Shown: positions 8,277 through 15,328 of the stretch, piece by piece
Position numbering within the stretch: the stretch's first letter is position 1
Layout: every line of letters begins with the position of its first letter
Assembly: GCA_019233415.1 (NCBI GenBank)
Contig: JAFAMK010000203.1
Location: forward strand, 1 to 34,088
Direction: 5' to 3'
Length of the DNA: 34,088 nucleotides
Origin: Vulcanimicrobiota bacterium
Lineage (GTDB): Bacteria > Vulcanimicrobiota > Vulcanimicrobiia > Vulcanimicrobiales > Vulcanimicrobiaceae
Notes under the pieces: generated by a model
The model's database searches: none
Seen by the model: the letters and a program-made list of their open reading frames with translations, nothing else
What the model was told of the DNA's origin: nothing
Made by a program: the position numbers and the translations under genes

Positions 8277-8310
8277 ACGACCCGCACGCGTACGGCGCGC
8301 GGTCACGTGC

Positions 8311-8340
8311 GCCCTTCGCCCCTTCGCCCTTCGCCCTTCG
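8311..8340. repeat. Short tandem array of CCCTTCG units
   Basis: Four consecutive 7-8 base units of the form CCCTTCG (one with an extra C) run into the dispersed repeat copy that follows. The array sits between the divergent dehydrogenase and prenyltransferase genes and could arise by slippage on the CCCTTCG edge of the dispersed repeat. Confidence 0.8.
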
Positions 8341-8360
8341 ACAAGCTCAGGATGACAGGG
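8334..8360 (+). repeat. Dispersed repeat copy 1 (core TTCGACAAGCTCAGGATG)
   Basis: This is the first of four near-identical short repeats in the window (others at 9271, 10539 and, reversed, 33156). It ends a few bases before the GTG start of the prenyltransferase gene and supplies the AGGGG that may act as its ribosome binding site. It does not form a strong hairpin. Similar short sequences are common between genes in many GC-rich bacterial genomes. Confidence 0.85.
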
Positions 8361-8364
8361 GCTT

Positions 8365-9291
8365 GTGAAGAACGCGGGTGGGGTGCGCGCGTTCGTGGCG
8401 TTCGTCCGGTTGTCGCGGCTGCTCTTCCTCTATGGCGGGTTCGCGGGGGTCGCGTTCGGCGCGGCCGTGGCGGTGCACGGGGGGATGCCGTTCGACGTTG
8501 CGACCTATGTCTGGGCGCAGGTCCTCGTCACGGCGTTTCACCTGATGGTGCACTACGCGAACGAGTACTTCGACGCGGCCGGCGACGCGCTCGCGCGGCG
8601 CGACGCGCGGACCGCGTGGTCGGGCGGAAGCGGCATCCTCGTCGACGGCGCGCTGCCGGCGCGGGTCGCGCTCGTCGCCGCGCTCTTCTGCGCCGCGGTC
8701 GGGCTCGTCGCGACGGCGCGCTTCGCGCTCGCCGGGAACGCCGTCGTCGCGGCGCTCGGCGTCGCGATCCTCGCGTTCGCGTGGTTCTACTCGGCGCCGC
8801 CGCTGCGCTTCGCGGCGCGCGGGCTCGGCGAGGCGGACGCGGCACTCGTCGTCGCGGTCCTCGTGCCGGCCGTCGGCTACGCGGCGTTCGCACACGGGCT
8901 CGACGTGCACATGCTCGCGGCGACGATTCCGACCGCCGCGGCGATGTTCGCGATGATGCTGTCGGTCGAGCTGCCCGACGCCGGCGCCGACCACCTCGCC
9001 GGAAAGCGCACGCTCGTCGTGCGCTGGGGCCCGTCGCGCACCTGGCCGTTCCTCGCCGGCGCCGCCTGGACCGCCGCCGTGACGGCCCTCGCAACCGCAT
9101 TCCGCGTCGCGCCGCCCCCGTTCGTCGCCGCGCTCGTCCCTTCGGTCGTCGCCGCGGCGGCCATCGTCTGGCTCACGGTGCGCGACCCCCGCCCGGCGAC
9201 GCTCGCGTTCTGGGGCGTCGCGCTCTACGCAACGACAGTCACCGGACTAGCGGTCGTCTTCGCCCTAGCCCCCTCGACAGGCTCAGGATGA
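8365..9291 (+). CDS. UbiA-family prenyltransferase, probably MenA type
   Basis: This is an inner-membrane enzyme that joins a polyprenyl chain to an aromatic acceptor, most likely dihydroxynaphthoate in menaquinone synthesis. The 308-residue product is strongly hydrophobic, with about eight or nine helices. The first aspartate-rich motif is NEYFDAAGD (66-74) and the second is DAGADHLAGKRT (205-216), both needed to bind Mg-prenyl diphosphate. FYSAPPLRF also fits MenA relatives. The GTG at 8365 lies just after repeat copy 1. The C-terminus PSTGSG and the stop codon are encoded by repeat copy 2. No other menaquinone gene is in view, so the substrate is inference. Confidence 0.85.
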   Translation: MKNAGGVRAFVAFVRLSRLLFLYGGFAGVAFGAAVAVHGGMPFDVATYVWAQVLVTAFHLMVHYANEYFDAAGDALARRDARTAWSGGSGILVDGALPARVALVAALFCAAVGLVATARFALAGNAVVAALGVAILAFAWFYSAPPLRFAARGLGEADAALVVAVLVPAVGYAAFAHGLDVHMLAATIPTAAAMFAMMLSVELPDAGADHLAGKRTLVVRWGPSRTWPFLAGAAWTAAVTALATAFRVAPPPFVAALVPSVVAAAAIVWLTVRDPRPATLAFWGVALYATTVTGLAVVFALAPSTGSG

Positions 9292-9296
9292 CGGGG
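9271..9296 (+). repeat. Dispersed repeat copy 2, overlapping a stop codon
   Basis: The sequence CTCGACAGGCTCAGGATG differs from copy 1 by a missing T and an A-to-G change. The TGA of the prenyltransferase gene lies inside it, so the repeat forms the last codons of that protein. Confidence 0.8.
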
Positions 9297-9393
9297 ACGT
9301 CGTTGCGCGGGCCTCCGGAACGGGAGCACAATGGTCGCGATGGGCCGCGGGCGAAGCCGACGGGCCACGAACTCACCAAGGGGAACCGACAGG

Positions 9394-10299
9394 ATGCTTG
9401 CTTCGATCCGCCGGCCGACGTTCGAAGACCTCAACCTCTCCACCGGGAAGCGCGCCCACCTCTGGAACCTGATGCACGGGCACGGCCCGGGCAACGGGAC
9501 GCTGATGATGCTCCCGATCGACCAGGGGCTGGAGCACGGCCCGGTCGACTTCTTCGACAATCCCGACGCGATCGACACGGACTGGGTGCTGCGGCTCGCG
9601 GTCGAGGGGAACTTCTCCGGGATCGCCTACCACGTCGGGCTCGCCGAAAAGTACCACAAGCAGTACGCCGGCCGCGTTCCGCTGGTGCTGAAGGTCAACG
9701 GGAAGACGAACGTTCCTCCCGACGACGAGTCGTTCAGCCCGCTCACGTCGAGCGTCGAAGACGCGGTGCGGCTCGGCGCCGACGCCGTCGGCTACACGGT
9801 CTACGTCGGCTCGCCGGCGCAAGACCGCGACCTTCGCCAAGCCAACGACGTCCGCCGCGACTGCGAAAAATACGGAATGCCGCTGATCGTGTGGGCGTAT
9901 CCGCGCGGCTCCGCGGTCAAGGCGAAGGGCGGTCAGGACTCGCTCTACGCGGTCGACTACGCGGCGCGCGTCGCGTGCGAGATCGGCGCCGACATCGTGA
10001 AGCTCAACGTGCCGAAGGCCGAAGAGGCCGCAGCGGCGTCGCCCAAACCCTACAACACGCTGACGATGTCGGAACTGGACGGGCTGCGCAAGGTCGTGAA
10101 GTCGGCGGGGCGCACGCTCGTGCTCGTCTCGGGCGGCTCGAAGCTCAGCGACGACGACACCGTGCACAAGGCGCGGCTCGCGATGGAAGCCGGCTGCGTG
10201 GGGCTGATCTTCGGGCGCAATATGTGGCAGCGGCACTGGGACGACGCCCGCGCGATGGCCGGCCGCATGCACGACCTCATGAAGGAGTTCGGGCAGTAG
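9394..10299 (+). CDS. fbaB: Class I fructose-bisphosphate aldolase, DhnA/FbaB family
   Basis: This cytoplasmic Schiff-base aldolase splits or forms fructose 1,6-bisphosphate in glycolysis and gluconeogenesis. The 301-residue product has the family hallmarks PIDQGLEHG (41-49), a likely Schiff-base lysine K203 in GADIVKLNVP, the phosphate-binding SGGSKLSD stretch and LIFGRNMWQR near the C-terminus. I chose the ATG at 9394 because AAGGGG lies 9 bases upstream; an upstream ATG at 9331 adds a basic, low-complexity tail and has no better site. Only one base separates it from the NifU-like gene, so the two are co-transcribed. Related DhnA-type aldolases can use other substrates. Confidence 0.9.
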   Translation: MLASIRRPTFEDLNLSTGKRAHLWNLMHGHGPGNGTLMMLPIDQGLEHGPVDFFDNPDAIDTDWVLRLAVEGNFSGIAYHVGLAEKYHKQYAGRVPLVLKVNGKTNVPPDDESFSPLTSSVEDAVRLGADAVGYTVYVGSPAQDRDLRQANDVRRDCEKYGMPLIVWAYPRGSAVKAKGGQDSLYAVDYAARVACEIGADIVKLNVPKAEEAAAASPKPYNTLTMSELDGLRKVVKSAGRTLVLVSGGSKLSDDDTVHKARLAMEAGCVGLIFGRNMWQRHWDDARAMAGRMHDLMKEFGQ

Positions 10300-10300
10300 C

Positions 10301-10534
10301 ATGACCACCGCGACGGTCGAAGGCCGCATCGAAGCGGCCCTCGACCGGATTCGCCCGGCGATCCGCCGCGACGGCGGCGACGTCTGGCTGGTGAAGGTCG
10401 ACGCGGACGTCGCCTACGTGCAGATGATCGGTGCCTGCGGCGGCTGCCCCGCCTCGCACGCGACGCTCAAAGGCGGAATCGAAGCGGTCGTCCGCGAGGA
10501 CGTCCCCGAAATCCGCGCCGTCGAGCAGCTCTAA
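10301..10534 (+). CDS. NifU C-terminal domain iron-sulfur scaffold protein
   Basis: This is a stand-alone NifU-type domain of 77 residues, the size of minimal Nfu proteins, which carry or hand over iron-sulfur clusters. The helical start (VEGRIEAALDRIRPAIRRDGGDV) is followed by the CxxC motif at C46 and C49 (GACGGCPAS), which binds the cluster between two monomers. It starts one base after the aldolase stop; the GGAG near the aldolase end probably serves its start. No other Fe-S assembly gene is visible. Confidence 0.9.
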   Translation: MTTATVEGRIEAALDRIRPAIRRDGGDVWLVKVDADVAYVQMIGACGGCPASHATLKGGIEAVVREDVPEIRAVEQL

Positions 10535-10538
10535 CTCG

Positions 10539-10565
10539 CCCTTCGACAAGCTCAGGGTGACGGGG
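10539..10565 (+). repeat. Dispersed repeat copy 3 between convergent genes
   Basis: This copy reads TTCGACAAGCTCAGGGTG, one base different from copy 1. It fills the gap between the NifU-like gene (stop at 10534) and the convergent CoxM-like gene (stop at 10567), so it lies in both 3' ends. No T-run follows, so I do not call it a terminator. Confidence 0.85.
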
Positions 10566-10566
10566 A

Positions 10567-11436
10567 CTAGCTGAACCAGCCGCGCTTCTTCTTCGGTGAG
10601 GGCTGCGGACGCATGCGCACGGCGGTGCGTTGCGGTGCATCGGCTGCGGCGCCGTTGGTGTCGTTCGACGGCGGCTTTGCGCGTGCGGCTTCGAAGGCGT
10701 CGCGCAGCGTCGCGAGCGCGAGCGGAACGAGGGCGCGCGCAGCGGCGCTCGAACGCGCGTCGTTCGCGGGGATCGCGGTCGCCGCGAGTCGCGCCGCTTC
10801 GGCGAACATGTCGCGGTCGCAGCGCTGCTTCTCGAGCTTCGCCTCGGCGTCGGCCGCGCGGCGCATGTCACCGTCGAGGTCGATGAAGAAGCGCACGTTC
10901 TCGAAGCGCGCGAGCGGCGTGACGCGCAGGCCGACGGTGACGCCGAGGCTGAGCGGCGTCGCGCCGTCGTTCGTCGTGATGCGGCGTTCCGCGACGCCGA
11001 GCAGCGCGTTGCCGGCGGGCAATTCGATGGAGACCGGCAGTTCGTGCGCGGCGAGGGTCAACTCGTCGAGCGGCGCGATGCGCGTGCGGCCGAGGCCGAA
11101 GACGGTCACGCGCGCGTCGTGCAGCGCGAGGCGCATGCGCGCGTTGGCGAGCGACGCATCGGGCGGAATCACCGCCGGGAGCGACTCCTGCACCTTCGCG
11201 AGCGGAACGAATGCGCCGATCAGCGTGCTCCCGTTCGGCGCGACGGTGATCGCGCGCAGCTCGGGCAGCTCGCGCACGTCGACCGCGAAGTTCGTCGCGC
11301 CGCCGGCCGGTTCGAGCGCGACGCCGAGCAGCTCGCTCGCGCCGGCGTCGAACCGCGTGCGCTCGCGGTGGAGAAAGGCGAGGTTGTTGACGTCGCGCAT
11401 CGTCGCCGCGACTTGCCGTCCATCCCTGGGCTGCAT
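10567..11436 (-). CDS. Orphan CoxM-type FAD-binding protein (molybdopterin dehydrogenase medium-chain family)
   Basis: The layout follows medium chains of CO dehydrogenase/xanthine dehydrogenase. An N-terminal part has GGATNFAVDVRELPELRAI and then STLIGAFVPLAKVQESLP (the usual GGTD.. and IGA..T.. motifs). A C-terminal part runs from SLGVTVGLRVTP to the helical ANDARSSAAARALVPLALATLRDAFEA. Such subunits carry FAD and pass electrons from Mo enzymes. The FAD pyrophosphate motif is divergent, and no large (Mo) or small (2Fe-2S) subunit gene lies next to it, so its role is unclear. The tail is Pro/Arg rich and ends KKKRGWFS. The start is uncertain: ATG at 11436 (289 residues) or 11400 (277 residues), both with weak ribosome sites. 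Confidence 0.6.
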   Translation of the reverse strand: MQPRDGRQVAATMRDVNNLAFLHRERTRFDAGASELLGVALEPAGGATNFAVDVRELPELRAITVAPNGSTLIGAFVPLAKVQESLPAVIPPDASLANARMRLALHDARVTVFGLGRTRIAPLDELTLAAHELPVSIELPAGNALLGVAERRITTNDGATPLSLGVTVGLRVTPLARFENVRFFIDLDGDMRRAADAEAKLEKQRCDRDMFAEAARLAATAIPANDARSSAAARALVPLALATLRDAFEAARAKPPSNDTNGAAADAPQRTAVRMRPQPSPKKKRGWFS

Positions 11437-11492
11437 CACGCGCCATGTTCGCCGTCGTGGCACGCGAGACCGTCGCAAACTGACGGATGCTC

Positions 11493-11521
11493 GGTTAGAA
11501 AATGGTCAGGTCGCGATTCAA
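11493..11521 (-). promoter_or_regulatory. Weak candidate promoter for the CoxM-like gene
   Basis: On the minus strand TTGAAT and CTAACC are separated by 17 bases, in the 129-base gap upstream of the CoxM-like gene. The -35 is fair and the -10 poor. I see nothing else in this gap; no clear terminator for the gene ending at 11566. Confidence 0.2.
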
Positions 11522-11565
11522 CCGGCCTTTGGAACGCAAAGTCTCCGCGCCACGGGCCGGGGCCT

Positions 11566-13005
11566 TCATGACGAGCGCGCGGCGCGCGCGAGCAAGGACG
11601 GCCGCACGTAGACGCGCGCGCGGCCGTCGGCGGCGATCAAAGACCATCCCTCGGGGCGCTCGGCGAGAAGACTGTCGAGCGCCCCGTCGCGTCGCACGAT
11701 CACCGCGTCGACGTGGTGCGCATCGAGGACGTGCCGCCAGCCGGTGTTTCCGTTCAGCACGGTCAGGTACTCACGCCATAGGCGCGGCGGATACGGGTCG
11801 CAGCGGCCGTCCATGAAGAAGCGCGCCGGACGCCGCTCTTCGAGGAAGAGGCTGCACCAGGCGAAGTCCTCGCAGAAGACGCGCGGCGGCGCTGTGCTGC
11901 GCGCGAGCAGTTCGCGCACGGGACCGACCGGCAACGCCGACGCGGCGCTCGGCGCACTGCGCCACGACGCGATCGGGATGATGACCGCGACGAGCGTGGC
12001 CGCTGCGGCCGTGACCCACGCGGCAGCGCGCACGCTGCGCGTCGGCTGTTCGCGACGCGTGGCGGCGCGCGGCAGCGCCGCGAGCGCGATCGGCGCGACC
12101 GCGAACGCGAACAGCGGGACGTTGCGGACCGCGGTGAAGAGCAGCACGCCGAACGCGAGCGCGACGAGCCGGTCGCGGAGCGGTGCGCGCACGCCGAAGG
12201 CGACGAGTGCGAGGACGAGCGGGAGCGCGCCGAGCGTGAACGCCACGCTGTTCAGGCTCGTCGCGCCCCACTCGCTGATGGCGTGGCGGATGGGGCTCGC
12301 CAAGAGCCCGACGGCATAGCGCGGCAAGTCGAGGCCGAGCGGCGTCAGCGTCGTCGCGAACGCGCATGCGCCGGCGATCATCGCGTAGCGGCGCACCGCC
12401 GGCGAGAACCCACGGTCGCGCAGCGCCGCGGCGACCGCGACGAGCAGTACCACGAGCGGTGCGAGGAACACGCTCGCGTGCAGGTTCGCCCATACCAGCG
12501 TCAGCGGAATTGCGGCCCACGCGAGCGGACCCTCACGTTCGAGCAGCCACAGCAGCAGCGCAACGCCCGCCCAGCCGACGACCTGCACGCGTGTCCCGAA
12601 CGATTGGATCGTCGCGAGGCCGCAGAGCAGCACCGCGGCCGACGTCGCCGCCGCGGAGACCCCGCGCCGCGCGCAGCGTAACACGACCGCGACGAGCGCG
12701 ACGCCGACCAGCAGCGCGCACGCGAGCGGCACGAGCCACGCCAGACCGTGATCGATGCTCGCGGCGAGCGCGGTCGAGAAGAGCCACTCCTGCGGCGTCC
12801 ACGGCGCGCCGGCGGCGGCGAACGTCTCGGGGCCGAGCGCACGTGGGATCGCGTGTTCGTGCAGGATGCGCTCGCCGAGCCAGCGCTGCCAGATGCGGTC
12901 GCCGTCTTGCGGCGGAAACGCGATCGCGACCGCGATCAGCCGGCCGACGACCGCGGCGACGCACAGCCACGGCAGCAATCGGTCCGGGTTCAGGCGTGCG
13001 CTCAC
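11566..13005 (-). CDS. Polytopic membrane protein, GT-C-like with a C-terminal extracytoplasmic domain
   Basis: The 479-residue product has about ten hydrophobic helices (for example GLAWLVPLACALLVGVALVA and ALPLVLALVAFGV). The first loop, GDRIWQRWLGERILHEHAIP, has the layout seen in GT-C membrane glycosyltransferases. The C-terminal 120 residues form a soluble domain (VFCEDFAWCSLFLEERRPAR, then FMDGRCDPYP and HHVDAVIVRRDGALDSLL), a region I know from large PMT-like membrane proteins. A lipid-linked sugar transferase is plausible but not proven. The GTG at 13005 overlaps the stop of the GT87-like gene (GTGA), so the two are coupled with each other and with the TadE genes upstream. It is the last gene of this unit. 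Confidence 0.65.
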   Translation of the reverse strand: MSARLNPDRLLPWLCVAAVVGRLIAVAIAFPPQDGDRIWQRWLGERILHEHAIPRALGPETFAAAGAPWTPQEWLFSTALAASIDHGLAWLVPLACALLVGVALVAVVLRCARRGVSAAATSAAVLLCGLATIQSFGTRVQVVGWAGVALLLWLLEREGPLAWAAIPLTLVWANLHASVFLAPLVVLLVAVAAALRDRGFSPAVRRYAMIAGACAFATTLTPLGLDLPRYAVGLLASPIRHAISEWGATSLNSVAFTLGALPLVLALVAFGVRAPLRDRLVALAFGVLLFTAVRNVPLFAFAVAPIALAALPRAATRREQPTRSVRAAAWVTAAAATLVAVIIPIASWRSAPSAASALPVGPVRELLARSTAPPRVFCEDFAWCSLFLEERRPARFFMDGRCDPYPPRLWREYLTVLNGNTGWRHVLDAHHVDAVIVRRDGALDSLLAERPEGWSLIAADGRARVYVRPSLLARAARSS

Positions 13006-14429
13006 GCGACCACCGGCACGACGCGCAGCGACGCGTTCCGCGCGCGACGCGCAAGCGGCGTCATGAACGCGGCGCGCACGACGGCAACGAGACCACAGGC
13101 GAGACCGGTCAGCGTCACCATGCGCAGCCACTGCGTCAGCAGCGACGGGCGCGCGAGCACCGCGCGCGAGAACTCGCCCCAGCTGCGCTCGGCGAGCGAG
13201 TCGGCCGGAAATGCGTGCGGGACGAAGGTGACGTCGGCCGGGCCGAGTCCGGCGAGCGCGAACCCGAGCAGCGAGAGCGAGAAGACCGCGGAAAGTGCGG
13301 CGAGCACGAGCCCGGCGCGGCGACCGATCGCCGCCGCCCCGAACGCGCCGACGAGCAGCGGCGCGAACCCGGCCAGTACGGTCGAGCAGAGCACGTTCCA
13401 CGGGATCATCGCGACGGCGAGGCCGCTCGCGGCCAGCGAGCGCACCTGCGGGAACCGCGCGCAGACGTAGAGGATCGCCGGAAACGCGATCGCGAGCTGC
13501 TGGAAGTGGACGTGCACCCCGCCGAAGACGGCAAACGCGGGCGGGATCAGGACGATCGGCGCCCGGTCGCCGCACACGCGCGCGAGCCGGTGCGCGACGA
13601 CGATCCCGATCGCAACCATGCCAGCGAACATCGCCTCGCCGAGGCGAACCGCGAGCGGCGCGGCGACGCCGAACGACGTCAGCACCGAGGTGAGGCTGTA
13701 CTGCCATTCGTACGCGTTGGCGAGCGCGTGCGCGGGAATGACCTCGCGCACGTACTGCACGGTCGTCGGAACGCCGACCGCCGCGACGCTGATCGCTCCA
13801 AGCGCGAGCCCGAAGCCGACCAGCGGCAACCGCGTCCGCGGAGCCAGCACGAACATCGCGGCGAGCGCAGGAAGCGCCAAGTGCGGCTCGATCGCTGCCG
13901 CTGCCGCGCATGCGCTCGCCGCGGTCCAGCGGCCGTTGCGCAGCAGCAGCGCGGCACCGGCGAGTGCGACGAACACCAGCGGCGTCGGCTGGCCGACGTA
14001 CCACGTGACGGTCGCGGTGATCGCGGCGAAGACGACGTTCAGCAGCGCGCTCGACGTGCCGGTGACGCGCGCCCACAGCGACGTCGCGGCGACCATCGCG
14101 GCGATCAGCACCGCGAGCCACGCCGCCGCGGCGAGCGGGAACGGCAGCAGCGCGAACGGCACGAAGAAGGCCAGCGCGTACGGCGGAAGCGGCGCGGGGA
14201 GCGCGACGCGCAGCAGCGAGCGCGGCGGCGCCGGCGGCCCCGCGTGCTGCTCGCAACTCCGCAGCGGCTCTTCGAGGTACGGGTTGGCGTGCTGGGCGAC
14301 GGCCGCGCTCGCGCAGTAGAACGCGCGGAAGTCGCCTTCGAGGTACGACGGGCGCGAGAGCGGGTTGAGCAGGACCATCGCGGCAAGAATCGTTGGCGCG
14401 AGGAACCATGCGAGCCGGCGCGCGGTCAC
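13002..14429 (-). CDS. GT87-like (DUF2029) membrane glycosyltransferase
   Basis: GT87 enzymes transfer a sugar, often mannose, from a polyprenyl-phosphate donor on the outer face of the membrane. The 475-residue product has roughly eleven membrane spans. Its first extracytoplasmic loop GDFRAFYCASAAVAQHANPY matches the conserved acidic loop of the family, and a later WYVGQPTPLVFVAL segment is also typical. The GTG at 14429 overlaps the TadE stop (GTGA) and the gene overlaps the next membrane protein in the same way. Its place between pseudopilins and a second GT-C-like protein suggests it modifies pilus or surface proteins; this is inference. Confidence 0.7.
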   Translation of the reverse strand: MTARRLAWFLAPTILAAMVLLNPLSRPSYLEGDFRAFYCASAAVAQHANPYLEEPLRSCEQHAGPPAPPRSLLRVALPAPLPPYALAFFVPFALLPFPLAAAAWLAVLIAAMVAATSLWARVTGTSSALLNVVFAAITATVTWYVGQPTPLVFVALAGAALLLRNGRWTAASACAAAAAIEPHLALPALAAMFVLAPRTRLPLVGFGLALGAISVAAVGVPTTVQYVREVIPAHALANAYEWQYSLTSVLTSFGVAAPLAVRLGEAMFAGMVAIGIVVAHRLARVCGDRAPIVLIPPAFAVFGGVHVHFQQLAIAFPAILYVCARFPQVRSLAASGLAVAMIPWNVLCSTVLAGFAPLLVGAFGAAAIGRRAGLVLAALSAVFSLSLLGFALAGLGPADVTFVPHAFPADSLAERSWGEFSRAVLARPSLLTQWLRMVTLTGLACGLVAVVRAAFMTPLARRARNASLRVVPVVA

Positions 14430-14869
14430 TGCGAGATCACCATCTGCGAGCTGCCGCGCATCGTCATCGTGAAGTTCGGGAGCAGCGAGACGATGAACGT
14501 GAACGGATAGCTGGTCTGCACGTTCACCGTGCAGCCGGCGCTCTGGAAGGGCGAGCCCGCGCAGGCCGTCCCGGTCGACCAGGTCGTCGTGACGGTCAGA
14601 TGCGTCGCGTCGATCCCGGGGACGAGGCCGCGCACGTAGGTCCGAATCTGCGCCGCCGTCGCCGGGCAGCCACTGAGCGTGCACGACGATCCGTGGACCA
14701 CCGCGTAGCGCGCGCCTTCCTTCGCCGCGTTCGCGACGAGGTGGTTGGCGTACATCGCGCGCCCGACGTCGACGATTCCGACGATCATCGTCATCAGCGC
14801 CGCGACGGCGAGCGCGAACTCGGCGATCGTGCTCCCGCGTTCGCCCTCGCGCGACGGCGCGGCGATCAC
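14426..14869 (-). CDS. TadE-like pseudopilin (second of two)
   Basis: TadE-family proteins are minor pilins cleaved by the prepilin peptidase and needed for Flp pilus assembly. The 147-residue product has the hallmark ERGSTIAEFALAVAALMTMI, followed by VGRAMYANHLVANAAKEGARYA. The conserved glutamate (AEF) five residues into the mature part is present. Two cysteine pairs (SCTLSGC and CAGSPFQSAGC) could form disulfides. The GTG at 14869 overlaps the previous TadE stop as GTGA, and the stop overlaps the GT87-like gene. The arrangement implies tight co-translation of pilin and glycosyltransferase genes. Confidence 0.88.
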   Translation of the reverse strand: MIAAPSREGERGSTIAEFALAVAALMTMIVGIVDVGRAMYANHLVANAAKEGARYAVVHGSSCTLSGCPATAAQIRTYVRGLVPGIDATHLTVTTTWSTGTACAGSPFQSAGCTVNVQTSYPFTFIVSLLPNFTMTMRGSSQMVISQ

Positions 14870-15315
14870 TGCGGCACCCGCATGACCGCGGTCGCACTGA
14901 CCGGAAACGACGACTGAATCCCCGGGTAGTGCAGCACCGTGGTGTACGAGCCGTTCACGCGCACCTGGACATAGACGAGGCGGTGGCTGCTCGCGCAATC
15001 GCTCGCCAGGCACGTGGAGGTGCTCCCGTCGGCGCACTGGCAGAACTGCGAGGCGGTCGCCGTGACGCCGGTGATCCCGGACGCGTCGGCGGTCGCCGCG
15101 TTCTGCATCCCCGTCGTGTCGGAGGCGGTGGCGAGGTTCTGCGCGCCGTACTGGACGCCGGCGCGCGCCGCGCCCGCGACGCCGACGCCGTAGGTGGAGA
15201 AGCGGCCCAGCTCGACCGTGCCGGCGAGTAGGAACAACAGCAGCGGCGTTACGACCGCCATTTCGGCGAGCGCAGAGCCGCGCTCGTCGCGGCGCAGTCG
15301 GTCGAGATCGATCAT
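14866..15315 (-). CDS. TadE-like pseudopilin (first of two)
   Basis: The 149-residue product has a short basic leader, then DERGSALAEMAVVTPLLLFL, the TadE prepilin-type helix, then GAARAGVQYGAQ. The body has a Cys cluster (FCQCADGSTSTC) not found in typical TadE. The ATG at 15315 has GGAG 8 bases upstream; a longer frame would start within the previous gene. It is 13 bases after the TadG-like stop and overlaps the second TadE gene. The glutamate after the leader is in the expected place for peptidase processing and methylation. Confidence 0.88.
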   Translation of the reverse strand: MIDLDRLRRDERGSALAEMAVVTPLLLFLLAGTVELGRFSTYGVGVAGAARAGVQYGAQNLATASDTTGMQNAATADASGITGVTATASQFCQCADGSTSTCLASDCASSHRLVYVQVRVNGSYTTVLHYPGIQSSFPVSATAVMRVPQ

Positions 15316-15328
15316 CGGTGGTCTCCGG

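Noticed and set aside
7290..10304. Thousand-codon open frame on the plus strand over ppx, the dehydrogenase, the prenyltransferase and the aldolase
   Set aside because: It crosses well-defined genes on both strands, is Arg-rich low complexity and has no recognisable domain.
10539..10565. Dispersed repeat as a bidirectional terminator
   Set aside because: It forms no strong stem and has no T-run, and other copies lie upstream of or inside genes.
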